The translations under genes were made by a program, and so were the position numbers. This document shows positions 35,345-44,799 of a stretch of DNA of 64,000 bases, piece after piece (the first letter of the stretch is position 1; each line of letters begins with the position of its first letter). The DNA comes from Cryobacterium sp. MP_M3. GTDB taxonomy: Bacteria; Actinomycetota; Actinomycetes; Actinomycetales; Microbacteriaceae. The stretch is taken from positions 1-64,000 of the forward strand of contig NZ_JADOVI010000009.1 in the NCBI RefSeq assembly GCF_015752155.1, given 5' to 3'. The notes under the pieces were generated by a model. The model worked only from the letters and a program-made list of their open reading frames with translations, was not told the origin of the DNA and ran no database searches.

Positions 35345-37114
35345 TCAGGCGCGGAAGGCCGCTGCGAAGACCCGGGGCATCCGCAGCCCGGACGGCCGGG
35401 CGGCGAAACCGGCGAGCAGGCGCCCGGTGGAGGCGGCGCTGCGTGCCGAGACGAACCACGGCGGTTTCGGGAAGAGCGCGAACTCGCCGTGGGCGACCGA
35501 CCGGGGGAACGGGCGGAACGGCCCGGTGACGACCGTGCGTTCCGGCGCGTCGATCAGCAGAGCGTTGTGCACGACGCCGATTCCGCTCTGCACGTCGCCC
35601 AGGGTGTGCCCGGGGTAGGCACCCCAGGGAGCCGCGGCGGTCAGGAACCCGAGGCCGGTCCAGGTGTTGATCGCGATGGTGCCGTAGCGCAGCCGGGCGA
35701 GCGCGTCCCGGAATGCGTGGCCGAGCCCCCGGATCGTGCGCGGCTCCGCGATGACATTCGCGCCGAGGGTGCCGAGGAAATCCCGGTTGACGGTCTCTAT
35801 GGCGGCGTCGAGGAAGGATGCCCCGGTGCCGGGCAGCTCGATCACGCCGAGCACGGGCGAGAACGTCTCGGTCGTCCTGATCGGCTCCGGGTCGTCACCG
35901 TCGCCGACAACGACGAGGAGCCGGCCGCCGTCGCCGAGGCGCTCGGCGACAGGATAAGCGGCGGCGGCCGCCGCCACCCTCCCGTCGCTGCCCGGGTACC
36001 AGGCCGGGCGGGCCGGGGCGCGGCCGATCGCGCCCCGCAGCTCGGCCAGGAACGCGTCCTTCTGCGGCCAGTCCCGACTGAGCACGACCACCTGCCCGGC
36101 GATGCAGTTGTAGCCGCCGTTGTGCAGCCGTTGCGTCGCCACATGCTCGGCCTGGTAGCGCAGGTCGCGGCGGGTCCAGCGGCCGGGCAGCAGGATGATC
36201 GGGGCCACTCCGCCCAGTTCGCTGGTGATCGGCTTGGCCAGCACGGGGGATCCGGCGGCCTTGCGAGCGGCGCCGCCCGCGCCCCGGCCGAAGACGACAG
36301 TGTCGTGGGTGGCCGCACTGCCCGTGATGTGAACGTGTGAGATGCCGGCGTGGTGGGCCAGGTAGCCGCCGACGTCGCCGTCGCCCGTCACGATGCGCAG
36401 CGCGCCGTGCCGCACCAGTGGGGCGAGCGCGGCCTGGTAGACCGGCAGCATCCGGTCCAGCACCGGGTTCAGCTTGAGCAGCACGACCCGGTTGTTCGCG
36501 ATGATTTCGTAGAGCACGTCGAGCGGCGGGATCGAGGTGATGTTGCCGGCGCCGAGCACGAGGCCCACGCCCCGCGTCTGCGCGGGATGGAGCTCGGCCA
36601 GCCCGGCCTGCGCCCTGACCGTGTCGGCGGTGACGCCGGGCGGCATCCACACCTCTGCCCGGAAACCGTGCAGCAGGACCGACTCGTGGGCGCTGTGCGG
36701 CAGTACCTGCACCGTCACCCGGTCGCCGGGGGCGGTGCCGAAGCGGGACCCGGCCAGCGGGCTCTCGCCCCGGCTGATCCGGGCCACGCTGCCGGCCAGC
36801 GTCGATGTCGCGGTCAGCACCGGGTACGGGCCGGAGATCCATTCCTCGCCGACCAGGGACGATGCGGCGTCGAGGCCCTTGATCTCGCTGGCGGTGCGCA
36901 CCCAGTTCTCGGCCTGCTCCGCGACGGCGGAATGCACGGCGCGCAGAAGGCCGACGCGCTCGGGCAGCGGGGTCCGGGCCCAGCGCTGCTCGCCGGTGGC
37001 GAGTTCGGCGATCAGGGCGTCGAGTGCGGCGTGCCCGGCCGCGGTTTCCGGGGCGAGGCCGGTGCCGGCGGTCGAGGCGCTGGTTCGGTCGGATGCCGGT
37101 TCGGTGACGGTCAT
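35345..37114 (-). CDS. Aldehyde dehydrogenase-family protein (long form)
   Basis: A 589-residue protein, about 90 longer than a typical ALDH. The catalytic Cys is in GGYNCIAGQVVVL and the general-base region is ITSELGGVAPIILLPG. VLGAGNITSIPPLDVLYEI replaces the common PWNFP motif, and HITGSAATHD stands for FTGS. AGGAG precedes the ATG at 37114. As first gene of the operon it probably oxidises the aldehyde formed by the GMC enzyme; a ligase then makes the acyl-CoA. The gap to the ligase gene is 85 bases. Confidence 0.88.
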   Translation of the reverse strand: MTVTEPASDRTSASTAGTGLAPETAAGHAALDALIAELATGEQRWARTPLPERVGLLRAVHSAVAEQAENWVRTASEIKGLDAASSLVGEEWISGPYPVLTATSTLAGSVARISRGESPLAGSRFGTAPGDRVTVQVLPHSAHESVLLHGFRAEVWMPPGVTADTVRAQAGLAELHPAQTRGVGLVLGAGNITSIPPLDVLYEIIANNRVVLLKLNPVLDRMLPVYQAALAPLVRHGALRIVTGDGDVGGYLAHHAGISHVHITGSAATHDTVVFGRGAGGAARKAAGSPVLAKPITSELGGVAPIILLPGRWTRRDLRYQAEHVATQRLHNGGYNCIAGQVVVLSRDWPQKDAFLAELRGAIGRAPARPAWYPGSDGRVAAAAAAYPVAERLGDGGRLLVVVGDGDDPEPIRTTETFSPVLGVIELPGTGASFLDAAIETVNRDFLGTLGANVIAEPRTIRGLGHAFRDALARLRYGTIAINTWTGLGFLTAAAPWGAYPGHTLGDVQSGIGVVHNALLIDAPERTVVTGPFRPFPRSVAHGEFALFPKPPWFVSARSAASTGRLLAGFAARPSGLRMPRVFAAAFRA

Positions 37115-37226
37115 CAATCTCCTGTGATCGTTGACGGGTGCGCGCCGCCTGTTCGAGTGCACAACGCGGCGCCGTGATAGTGCTCCACTCTGTCGCCGCA
37201 TCCCGGCTCGCGCCATGGGCGGTCGC

Positions 37227-37240
37227 CGTCAGATCTGACG
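37227..37240. promoter_or_regulatory. Palindrome in the divergent ALDH/PucR promoter region
   Basis: CGTCAGATCTGACG is a perfect 14-bp palindrome, 55 bases before the PucR-type start and 112 before the ALDH start. Confidence 0.5.
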
Positions 37241-37246
37241 CCATTA

Positions 37247-37262
37247 TTGTGCGGTCGCACAA
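37247..37262. promoter_or_regulatory. Inverted repeat in the divergent ALDH/PucR promoter region
   Basis: TTGTGCG-GT-CGCACAA is a perfect 7-bp inverted repeat with a 2-base spacer. It may bind the PucR-type regulator or another dimeric protein. Confidence 0.5.
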
Positions 37263-37295
37263 ACGGATTGCCCCGAGGCGCCGTAGCATGGCGTC

Positions 37296-38531
37296 ATGGC
37301 GGATCAACGGGGAACCCTGGCACGCGGCGACGGCGATGGCACGACCGGTGTGGGCGCCACCCCGGCGGGCACCACCAGGGGGATCGCGATCGAACTCTTC
37401 ACCGGCTTGATCGACTCCGCCGACGTGCTGACGGATGCCGTGTGCGCCCAGATCGTCGCCGGGGAGCAGGCCTACGGGGCCAGGAGCCTGCTGCCCTACG
37501 AGGTGCTGCACGGGATCGTCGGCGAGAACATCGCCGCCCTGGCGCGGGCGCTCGTTGGCGGCACCGCGACCCTCGACGCACCGCGGCGGGCCGGGCAGGT
37601 CAAGGCGGAACACGGCATCCCGATGGCCAGCCTGCTGCACGCCTATCGCCTGGCGGGACTCCAGATCTGGGAGGTGCTGGTCACCCGCTCGGTCGCCAGC
37701 CAGAGTTTCGAGGCGCTGCTGCTCGTCTCCGGCGAGGTCTGGGGCATGATCGACACCTTCTCGAACGCCGCCGCCGAGGCGTACCGGGCGGTCGTCGACG
37801 CGCAGGACCGCCGCAACCAGCAGGCGAGGAGCCTGCTGCTGCTCAGCGTGCTCGACGGCAGCGCCACCGCGGTCGACGCCGGACGTGCCCTGCGGGCGCT
37901 CGGGCTTCCCGAGCACAGCACATTCCTGCTCGTCGCCGCCGAGCTGAGCGCCACGGGGGCGGATTCGCTGCCGGGGCTATCCCAGACGCTGCGCGCCGCC
38001 GGGATCGCCTCCGCCTGGACCACCCTGCAGGGCGATCAGATCGGCCTGCTGGGCCTCGCCACGGCGGGCGGCACGGCCATCGTCCAGGCGACCCTCGCGT
38101 CGGCGGCGACGACCCGGGTCGGGGTCAGCCGGCCCTTCACCGCCGTCGGCAAGGCACCGGATGCGCTCCGTCAGGCACGGTTGGCGGTCGGTTGTGTCAG
38201 GCCGGGGGATGCCGGGGCGCACTCCTACGGTACCGCGCCGCTCGACCTGCTGCTGGTCGCGCAGCCGGGCTACGCCGCCGAGCTGCAGGAGACGGTGCTC
38301 GGCGGTCTCCTTGCGGCGCCGGACCGTGACGTGCTGCTCCAGACCCTCGAGGAATGGTTCGCCGCCGACGGGTCGACGGCGGTGACGGGCCGCCGCCTGC
38401 ACTGCCATCGCAACACCGTTTTGTACCGGCTGGCCCGGATCACGGAGCTCACCGGGCGGATGCCGTCGCGCCCGGCCGAAGCCGCCGAACTTCACGCGGC
38501 GCTACGAGCCACCCGGCTGGCCGGGCGCTGA
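37296..38531 (+). CDS. PucR/CdaR-family transcriptional regulator
   Basis: A 411-residue regulator. The N-terminal helical sensor part spans about 25-180. A degenerate GGDEF-like CdaR domain covers about 195-320. The C-terminal HTH is of the PucR type: [20 protein letters not shown] followed by [16 protein letters not shown] and TELTGR. It is divergent from the alcohol-to-acyl-CoA operon, and two dyads lie between them, so it is the likely regulator of that operon. The signal molecule is unknown. Confidence 0.9.
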   Translation: MADQRGTLARGDGDGTTGVGATPAGTTRGIAIELFTGLIDSADVLTDAVCAQIVAGEQAYGARSLLPYEVLHGIVGENIAALARALVGGTATLDAPRRAGQVKAEHGIPMASLLHAYRLAGLQIWEVLVTRSVASQSFEALLLVSGEVWGMIDTFSNAAAEAYRAVVDAQDRRNQQARSLLLLSVLDGSATAVDAGRALRALGLPEHSTFLLVAAELSATGADSLPGLSQTLRAAGIASAWTTLQGDQIGLLGLATAGGTAIVQATLASAATTRVGVSRPFTAVGKAPDALRQARLAVGCVRPGDAGAHSYGTAPLDLLLVAQPGYAAELQETVLGGLLAAPDRDVLLQTLEEWFAADGSTAVTGRRLHCHRNTVLYRLARITELTGRMPSRPAEAAELHAALRATRLAGR

Positions 38532-38540
38532 GGCGCCGAT

Positions 38541-38596
38541 CAGTCCAGGTCGGTCAGTCCAGGCCGGTCAACCCAGGTCGGTCAGTCCAGGTCGTC
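38541..38596. repeat. 14-base tandem repeat across the end of an aldo-keto reductase gene
   Basis: Four units of CAGTCCAGGTCGGT, with few changes, lie between the convergent genes. The minus-strand TGA stop (38584-38582) is in the last unit; each unit repeats a TGA on that strand, but not in frame. Confidence 0.8.
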
Positions 38597-39406
38597 AGGG
38601 TCCTTGCCGGTGCGCTCGCCGGAGTCGAGGGCGCCGATCGCGGCCAGGTCCGCCTCGTCGAGGGCGAAGTCGAACACATCGAAGTTCTCACGGATTCGCA
38701 CCGGGGTCACCGACTTCGGGATCACCACGTTGCCGAGTTGGAGGTGCCAGCGGATGACCACCTGGGCGGCAGACTTGCCGTGCCGTGCCCCGATCCGGTC
38801 CAGGGTCGCATTCCCGATCGCACGGCCGCGGGCCAGCGGCGACCACGCCTCGGTCAGGATGCCGTGGGCCGCGTCGTACTCGCGCAGGGCGGCCTGCTGC
38901 AGCCAGGGGTGCAGCTCGACCTGGTTGATCACCGGGGCCAGGGCGCTCTCCGCGAGCAGCCGGTCCAGGTGGTGGGTGTGGAAGTTGGACACCCCGATCG
39001 AGCGGGCCCGTCCCTCCGCGCGCAGGACCTCGAGGGCGCGCCAGGTCGCGAGGTAACGGTCCTGGCGTGGTGCGGGCCAGTGGATCAGGTACAGGTCGAC
39101 ATAGTCCAGGCCGAGCTTGCCGAGACTCTCGTCGAAGGCGCGCCGGGTCTCGTCGAAGCCGTGGCGGTCGTTCCACACCTTCGTAGTCACGAACACCTCG
39201 TCCCTGGGCAGACCCGACCGCGCGATGCCCTGGCCGACACCCGACTCGTTGTCGTAGAGCGCGGCCGTGTCGATGTGACGGTAGCCGGCCTCGAGCGCGA
39301 CCTGTACAGTGTCGGCGGCCGTGGCATCCGGAACCTTGTACACACCCAGGCCGAGCTGCGGGATGCTGTGTCCGTCGGTGAGCCGAAGCGAGGGGGAAAG
39401 GGTCAT
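38582..39406 (-). CDS. Aldo/keto reductase (DkgA-like)
   Basis: A 274-residue reductase of the 2,5-diketo-gluconate reductase type. Marks are [29 protein letters not shown] (Asp, Tyr), TTKVW (Lys) and YLIHWPAP (His), followed by ARSIGVSNF and NVVIPKSVTPVRIREN. The gene at 54.6 kb is a close paralogue in motif pattern. Its substrate is unknown; broad aldehyde or ketone reduction is likely. Confidence 0.93.
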   Translation of the reverse strand: MTLSPSLRLTDGHSIPQLGLGVYKVPDATAADTVQVALEAGYRHIDTAALYDNESGVGQGIARSGLPRDEVFVTTKVWNDRHGFDETRRAFDESLGKLGLDYVDLYLIHWPAPRQDRYLATWRALEVLRAEGRARSIGVSNFHTHHLDRLLAESALAPVINQVELHPWLQQAALREYDAAHGILTEAWSPLARGRAIGNATLDRIGARHGKSAAQVVIRWHLQLGNVVIPKSVTPVRIRENFDVFDFALDEADLAAIGALDSGERTGKDPDDLD

Positions 39407-39484
39407 CTCCCCATTAAACCGTCCTCGGGACTTGCTCGCCGAACTGGGCGGAAGGGGGTTTCATGCTGCGGGGAGCAACGGATG

Positions 39485-40693
39485 CTAGGAGACCTGCACC
39501 TGGATGGGGGCAGTGTCGGGGATCGGGCTGGCGTCGCGGCCGCGCAGGTCGGGGTGCCAGCGCCGGCCGATCGCGGGGATCAGCGTGCCGAGCGCCGCGA
39601 AGCCGGCCGCGACCATGATCGCCGCGCCTGCCCCGCTGTGATCGATCATGAAGCCGGCGATCGCGGACCCCATCGCGGCGCCCATCAGTTGGCCGGTGCC
39701 GACCCAGCCGTAGGCCTCGGCGGTGTCGCTGAACTTGACGCTGGCGGAGACGATGCCGAAGAGCACGGCGAACGCGGGAGCTATGCCGATGCCGGCGAAC
39801 AGGAGGGTGCCGGCGAGCCACCAGAAGTTGAGGCCGAGGGTGGCGAGGCCGAGGCCCACGGTGACGATGAGCATCCGGCTGGCGAGCGCCCACGGCCCTA
39901 TCGGCGCGTGCCCGAGGGCGAGGCCGCCGACGAGCGACCCGGCCGCGAAGATGCCGAGCACCCAGCCGGAGTCCGAGCTGCCGTGGCCGAAGGCGGCGAC
40001 GACGCCCGCCTCGACCGCGGCGCAGGCGGCCACGAGCATGAAACCGACGATGGTGCTGAGCATCACCGGCGGGCGTTTGAGCACGGCGCCGAGCTTGCGC
40101 CGGCTGCGGGGGATGCGCACCCGCCCGACCTCCGGCAAGGCCACGAACCAGATTCCGCCGCCGACCAGGAACGCGGCGGCGAGCAGGATGCCGGCGACCG
40201 AGCTGACCTGGATGGCCACGAAGGTGGCGATCACCGGGCCGAGCACCCAGATGATCTCCTGAGCGGAGGCGTCCAGGGAGAACAGCGGGGTGAGCTGGCG
40301 GGAGTTGACGATCTTCGGATAAATGGTTCGCACGGCCGGCTGGATCGGCGGCGTGGACAGTCCCGCGACCAGGCCGATGGCCATCAGCCCGTAGATCGGC
40401 AGGGTCACCAGGGCCATCACGATGATCGAGCCGGCGCAGACCACGAGCGTGGCGACGATGACCGGGCGCATTCCCCAGCGGCCCATCAGCCGGCTGGTGA
40501 GCGGCCCGGCGATGGCCTGGCCGATGCTCATCGCACCGAGCACGAGGCCGGCCGAGCCGTAGGAGTCGTAGACCTGCTCGATGTGGATCAGGAACGCCAG
40601 CGAGAGCATCCCGAAGGGGAAGCGTGCGGTGAGCTGTGCGGCGATGACGCGAGCGACGCCCGGGGTTTTCAGAAGGGTCCAGTAGCTGCTCAC
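39485..40693 (-). CDS. MFS transporter
   Basis: A 402-residue protein with about twelve hydrophobic helices. The loop 2-3 signature is weak (SRLMGRWGMRPVIV). There is a central charged loop near PRSRRKLGAVLKR. It probably works as a drug or metabolite exporter, but the substrate cannot be told. It begins at ATG 40693, 67 bases from the divergent rhodanese gene. Confidence 0.88.
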   Translation of the reverse strand: MSSYWTLLKTPGVARVIAAQLTARFPFGMLSLAFLIHIEQVYDSYGSAGLVLGAMSIGQAIAGPLTSRLMGRWGMRPVIVATLVVCAGSIIVMALVTLPIYGLMAIGLVAGLSTPPIQPAVRTIYPKIVNSRQLTPLFSLDASAQEIIWVLGPVIATFVAIQVSSVAGILLAAAFLVGGGIWFVALPEVGRVRIPRSRRKLGAVLKRPPVMLSTIVGFMLVAACAAVEAGVVAAFGHGSSDSGWVLGIFAAGSLVGGLALGHAPIGPWALASRMLIVTVGLGLATLGLNFWWLAGTLLFAGIGIAPAFAVLFGIVSASVKFSDTAEAYGWVGTGQLMGAAMGSAIAGFMIDHSGAGAAIMVAAGFAALGTLIPAIGRRWHPDLRGRDASPIPDTAPIQVQVS

Positions 40694-40760
40694 AATTACT
40701 CAAGTCTATGGCCGCGGATGCCCGCGCCCCCAGCCGAGGGGCACGGACTAGCGTTGACAC

Positions 40761-41609
40761 GTGCAAACACTGATTTCGGCCGATGACCTCTCCCGCCGGC
40801 TGGCCGGGCGGGACGATATCCGCGTGCTCGACGTGCGCTGGCAGCTCGGCGGCCCACCCGGCCTCGCCGAGTACCGCTCCGGCCACATTCCCGGAGCCGT
40901 CTACGTCGACCTCGACACCGAACTCGCCGGGCACGGCAGCCCGGAGGACGGACGGCATCCGTTGCCGGCCATCGCCGATCTGCAGTCAGCGGCCCGGCGC
41001 TGGGGACTCCACGACGGCGACACCGTCGTGGTCTACGACGACCTCGGCTCCCAGTCGGCGGCGCGGGCGTGGTGGCTGCTGCGGCACGCCGGGATGCGCG
41101 ACGTCCTCCTGCTCGACGGCGCGCTGGCCGCGTGGCGCTCGGCCGGCCTTCCCGTCGCCGGGGGTGACGAGACGCCGCCCGTCCCCGGCACCGTCCACCT
41201 GGGCTACGGCGCCCTCGGGACCATCGACGCGGACACCGCCGCGGCGGTCGCGCGCACCGGGGTGCTGCTCGACGCGCGCGCCGGGGCCCGTTACAGCGGC
41301 GAGACGGAGCCGATCGACCCCCGGGCCGGCCACATCCCCGGGGCGATCAGCGCCCCCACGAGCGACAACCTCACACCCGACGGGCGCTTCCGCTCGGCCG
41401 AGGAGCTCCGGGAGCGGTTCGAGGCGCTGGGCGTGACTGCGATGCGGCCCGTCGGCGTCTACTGCGGGTCGGGCATCACCGCCGCGCACGAGGCCGCGGC
41501 GCTGGGAATCGCCGGCTTCGTGCCCTACCTCTATCCGGGCTCGTGGTCGCAGTGGTCCAACCTGCCCGATCGCCCGGTCGAGACCGGCGAGGTTCCGGCG
41601 AAGGGGTAG
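40761..41609 (+). CDS. Rhodanese-like sulfurtransferase (two domains)
   Basis: A 282-residue tandem rhodanese. The inactive N-terminal domain (about 1-125) and the active C-terminal one (about 150-275) are both visible; the catalytic loop is CGSGITA, as in thiosulfate and 3-mercaptopyruvate sulfurtransferases. AGHIPGAIS and SGHIPGAVY are the domain markers. It starts with GTG. Donor specificity is not decided by the loop alone. Confidence 0.93.
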   Translation: MQTLISADDLSRRLAGRDDIRVLDVRWQLGGPPGLAEYRSGHIPGAVYVDLDTELAGHGSPEDGRHPLPAIADLQSAARRWGLHDGDTVVVYDDLGSQSAARAWWLLRHAGMRDVLLLDGALAAWRSAGLPVAGGDETPPVPGTVHLGYGALGTIDADTAAAVARTGVLLDARAGARYSGETEPIDPRAGHIPGAISAPTSDNLTPDGRFRSAEELRERFEALGVTAMRPVGVYCGSGITAAHEAAALGIAGFVPYLYPGSWSQWSNLPDRPVETGEVPAKG

Positions 41610-41674
41610 CCGGCGGGCCTGAGGGAAGCGCCGACCGCGCCGAGCGGATGCGACCCTGTTCGGCTCTGGCATAC

Positions 41675-41693
41675 TTAGGTAATGCTAACCTTG
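41675..41693. promoter_or_regulatory. DtxR/IdeR-type iron box at the siderophore-interacting protein gene
   Basis: TTAGGTAATGCTAACCTTG agrees with the IdeR consensus TTAGGTTAGGCTAACCTAA at about 15 of 19 positions. It includes the ATG of the gene, so bound repressor would cover the start. Transcription is probably leaderless or the true start is slightly downstream. Confidence 0.8.
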
Positions 41694-42683
41694 CCTAGCG
41701 TCGAGAGTGCTGCTGCCGAACGACCGTCCTACCGGCCGTTCCGGGCGACGGTCTCGCACGTGCGGAGGTTGAGCCCACACTTCACCCGGGTGACGTTCAC
41801 GGGCCGCGACTTCGGCGATTTCGGTGCCGTGGGCCTCGACCAGCGGCTCAAGCTCGTGCTGCCCCTGCCGGGGATCGGCGTGAGCGACTTCGGTGTGGAC
41901 GACCCGGCCACCCACGCCGATGGCAGCTGGTACACGCGCTGGCGGGCACTGCCCGATGATGTTCGAAACCCCATCCGCACCTATACGGTGCGCGCCGTGC
42001 GGCCTGAACGGCGCGAGATCGACGTGGACTTCGTCGCCCACGCCCACGGCACCGGGCCTGCCGTCGAGGAGAGCCGCGACGCGAGCGGCGGACCGGCCGC
42101 CGACTGGCTGCGTGCGGCCGTCCCCGGTGCCGAACTGGTGATTGTGGGTCCGGATGCGCGCGGCAGCGACCCGACGGCCGGACTCGACTGGCGCCCGGGC
42201 GCGGCCACCCGGCTTCTGCTCGTCGGAGACGAGACGGCGGTGCCCGCGATCAGCAGCATCCTCGAATCCTTGCCGGCCGGCCGCGAGGCGCGCGTCTTCC
42301 TCGAGGTGCCCACCGGAGGCGACGCCCTGCCGATCCGGGTGCCGGAGGGCTGCGAGGTCACCTGGCTCGACCGCGGGACCGAGCCGCGCGGGCACCGCCT
42401 CACGGCCGCCGTGCGGGACTGGGCGACGCGGGAGCGGTTCTTCCCTGACCGCGCCGCTTCCGCCGTGCACGCCGAAGACGGCGCCATCGGCCCCGACCCC
42501 GACAGCGAGCCGCTCTGGGACACCCCGGTCACCGCTCCCGTGGGCGAGTTCTACGCCTGGCTGGCGGGTGAGTCCGGGGTGATCAAGCTGCTCCGGCGTT
42601 TCCTCGTCCGGGAGATCGGCATCGACCGCACGAGTGTGGCCTTCATGGGCTACTGGCGCCTCGGCGCGTCCGAAGCGTCCTAG
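41682..42683 (+). CDS. Siderophore-interacting protein (ferric-siderophore reductase)
   Basis: A 333-residue flavoprotein of the ViuB/SIP family, which reduces ferric siderophores in the cytoplasm to release iron. The FAD site is seen in PIRTYTVRAVRPERREIDVDF, the NAD(P)H part in LLLVGDETAVPAISSILESL, and the C-terminal WYxW-like region in EFYAWLAGESGVIKLLRRFL and GYWR. The first gene of the iron operon; the permease start overlaps its stop (TAGTG). Confidence 0.92.
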   Translation: MLTLPSVESAAAERPSYRPFRATVSHVRRLSPHFTRVTFTGRDFGDFGAVGLDQRLKLVLPLPGIGVSDFGVDDPATHADGSWYTRWRALPDDVRNPIRTYTVRAVRPERREIDVDFVAHAHGTGPAVEESRDASGGPAADWLRAAVPGAELVIVGPDARGSDPTAGLDWRPGAATRLLLVGDETAVPAISSILESLPAGREARVFLEVPTGGDALPIRVPEGCEVTWLDRGTEPRGHRLTAAVRDWATRERFFPDRAASAVHAEDGAIGPDPDSEPLWDTPVTAPVGEFYAWLAGESGVIKLLRRFLVREIGIDRTSVAFMGYWRLGASEAS

Positions 42684-43732
42684 TGGCGGGCGTGGCGGCA
42701 GGCCTCGCGTCCGGCGGGGTGGTCGGTGTTCGGCGCCGGAGGCGATTTCCCCTGACCATGGTGCTCGCGGGGCTGCTCCTGGTCGTAGCGGTCGCGGCAT
42801 CCCTCCTGGTCGGCGCGCGCGACCTTGCCTTCGGTGAGGTCGTCACCGCGGTTCTCCGGCCCGACGACAGTGGTCCGGCCGGGGTGGTCGTGCAAGGGCT
42901 GCGGATGCCCCGCACCGTCGTCGGCCTGCTCGCCGGGCTTGCCCTCGGCGTGGCCGGCGCGCTCATGCAGGGGATCACCCGCAACCCGCTCGCCGACCCC
43001 GGACTGCTCGGCGTCAACGCGGGCGCATCCCTCTTCGTCGTCGTCGGCATCGCCTGGTTCGGTGTCACCGCGGCGGGAGGCTACGTCTGGTTCGCCTTCG
43101 CCGGAGCCCTCGTCGCCGCGTCGATCGTCTACCTGATCGGTTCGCTCGGCCGGGACAGGGGTACCCCGATCAAGCTCGCCCTCGCAGGCACGGCCCTGTC
43201 GGCGGCCCTGACCTCGCTGATCACGATCGTGCTGCTGACCGACTCGGCCGCTTTCGATCGGTACCGCTTCTGGTCGGCGGGGTCGCTCGTCGCGCGCGGC
43301 CTGGACTCCGCGGTGCAGCTCGCCCCGTTCATCGCGGCGGGGGCTCTGCTCGCGGTGGTCGCCGGGCGGATGCTCAACGCCCTCGCCCTCGGCGACGACC
43401 TCGCCCGCGGCCTCGGCCAGAACGTCGTCACGGCGCGGATCGTCTGCGCCGTCGCGGTGGTGCTGCTCTGCGGTTCGGCGACCGCCCTGGCCGGCCCGAT
43501 CGTCTTCGTCGGGCTCGCCGTGCCGCACCTCGCCCGCTGGTTCGCCGGGCCGGACTATCGGCGCGTCCTGCCGCTCTCCGCGCTGCTCGGCCCGGTCCTC
43601 CTGCTCTCGGCGGATGTCCTGGGCCGGGTGATCGCCCGGCCGGGAGAGATCGAGGCCGGCCTGGTCGTCGCGTTCCTCGGCGCGCCGGTGCTGATCGCCC
43701 TCGTGCGGCGCGCGCGGCCGGTGGCGCTGTGA
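42683..43732 (+). CDS. Iron-siderophore ABC permease, FecCD family (first)
   Basis: A 349-residue BtuC-like permease with nine to ten helices. LRMPRTVVGLLAGLALGVAG and QGITRNPLADPGLLGVNAGA are the family marks, and GPIVFVGLAVPHLAR near the C-terminus is the ATPase-coupling loop. It starts at a GTG overlapping the previous stop and itself overlaps the next permease by GTGA. Confidence 0.94.
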   Translation: MAGVAAGLASGGVVGVRRRRRFPLTMVLAGLLLVVAVAASLLVGARDLAFGEVVTAVLRPDDSGPAGVVVQGLRMPRTVVGLLAGLALGVAGALMQGITRNPLADPGLLGVNAGASLFVVVGIAWFGVTAAGGYVWFAFAGALVAASIVYLIGSLGRDRGTPIKLALAGTALSAALTSLITIVLLTDSAAFDRYRFWSAGSLVARGLDSAVQLAPFIAAGALLAVVAGRMLNALALGDDLARGLGQNVVTARIVCAVAVVLLCGSATALAGPIVFVGLAVPHLARWFAGPDYRRVLPLSALLGPVLLLSADVLGRVIARPGEIEAGLVVAFLGAPVLIALVRRARPVAL

Positions 43733-44799
43733 ACGACGACACGGCCGCGGCCGCCGTCGCGGCGGGCATGGGTGTGGAGGCCCTGTCGGCCGATCGTTCG
43801 AGGCGGCGTCGCCGCTCACGGCGGGTCTGCCTCGCGCTGGGCGGCGGCATCCTGCTGATGGCCGTGCTCAGCCTGTCGGCCGGCGCCTACTCGATCGGTC
43901 CGGCCGACCTCGTGAGAACGTTGCTCGGGCTCGGCTCGGGCAGCGAGAACTTCATCGTGCTCACCCTCCGGCTGCCGCGGCTGGTGCTGGCCCTGCTCGC
44001 CGGCGCCGCCTTCGCGGTCTCGGGAGCGCTCTTCCAGGGCGTCCTGCGCAATCCTCTGGCCAGCCCGGACATCCTCGGCGTGACCGGAGGAGCGAGCGCG
44101 GCAGCCGTGTACGGGATGCTCGTTCTCGGCTTCGGCGGTCTCGCCACCTCCCTCTCGGCCGCCGCCGGGGCGATCCTCGTCGCCGCCGCGATCTACCTCC
44201 TCGCCTGGCGCGGAGGCATGGCCGGCTCCCGGTTCGTGCTCATCGGCGTCGGCGTGGCCTTCATGGTGCAGGGCTTCCTCGGCTACCTCCTCACCCGGGC
44301 GGACCTCCGTGACGCCCAGTACGCGCTGACCTGGCTCGTCGGCAGCGTCAGCGGCGCCCGCTGGTCCGACATCCTCACCGTCGCGGCCGGCCTCGCCGTG
44401 CTCCTGCCGGTCGTCTGGGCTCTCGCAGGCCGGCTGCGGATGCTGCAGCTCGGCGACGACCTGGCGACCACCCTCGGTGTCGCCGCCGAACGCTCCCGGC
44501 TGGTGCTCCTCGGGCTCGCCGCCCTGCTCGCGGCCGTCGCCACGGCCGCGGTCGGCCCGCTGGCCTTCGTCGCCTTCGTGTCCGGTCCGATCGCCAGGCG
44601 GCTGCTCGGCGACGGCCGGCCCGCTCTCCTGCCGTCCGCGATGGTCGGCGTGCTCGTCACCCTCACCGCCGACTTCGCGGCGCAGCACCTCCTGCCGGGC
44701 GGCATCCAGTTGCCCGCCGGGATCGTGTCCGGCGCGATCGGCGCGCCCTACCTGCTCTGGCTGCTCGCCACCGCCGACACTTCCGGAAAGGGCGCCTGA
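43729..44799 (+). CDS. Iron-siderophore ABC permease, FecCD family (second)
   Basis: A 356-residue partner permease. RLPRLVLALLAGAAFAVSGA and QGVLRNPLASPDILGVTGGA mirror the first permease, and GPLAFVAFVSGPIARRL is the coupling loop. The two would form the heterodimeric membrane channel. Start is a GTG within a GTGA overlap; its stop overlaps the ATPase start (TGATG). Confidence 0.94.
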   Translation: MNDDTAAAAVAAGMGVEALSADRSRRRRRSRRVCLALGGGILLMAVLSLSAGAYSIGPADLVRTLLGLGSGSENFIVLTLRLPRLVLALLAGAAFAVSGALFQGVLRNPLASPDILGVTGGASAAAVYGMLVLGFGGLATSLSAAAGAILVAAAIYLLAWRGGMAGSRFVLIGVGVAFMVQGFLGYLLTRADLRDAQYALTWLVGSVSGARWSDILTVAAGLAVLLPVVWALAGRLRMLQLGDDLATTLGVAAERSRLVLLGLAALLAAVATAAVGPLAFVAFVSGPIARRLLGDGRPALLPSAMVGVLVTLTADFAAQHLLPGGIQLPAGIVSGAIGAPYLLWLLATADTSGKGA

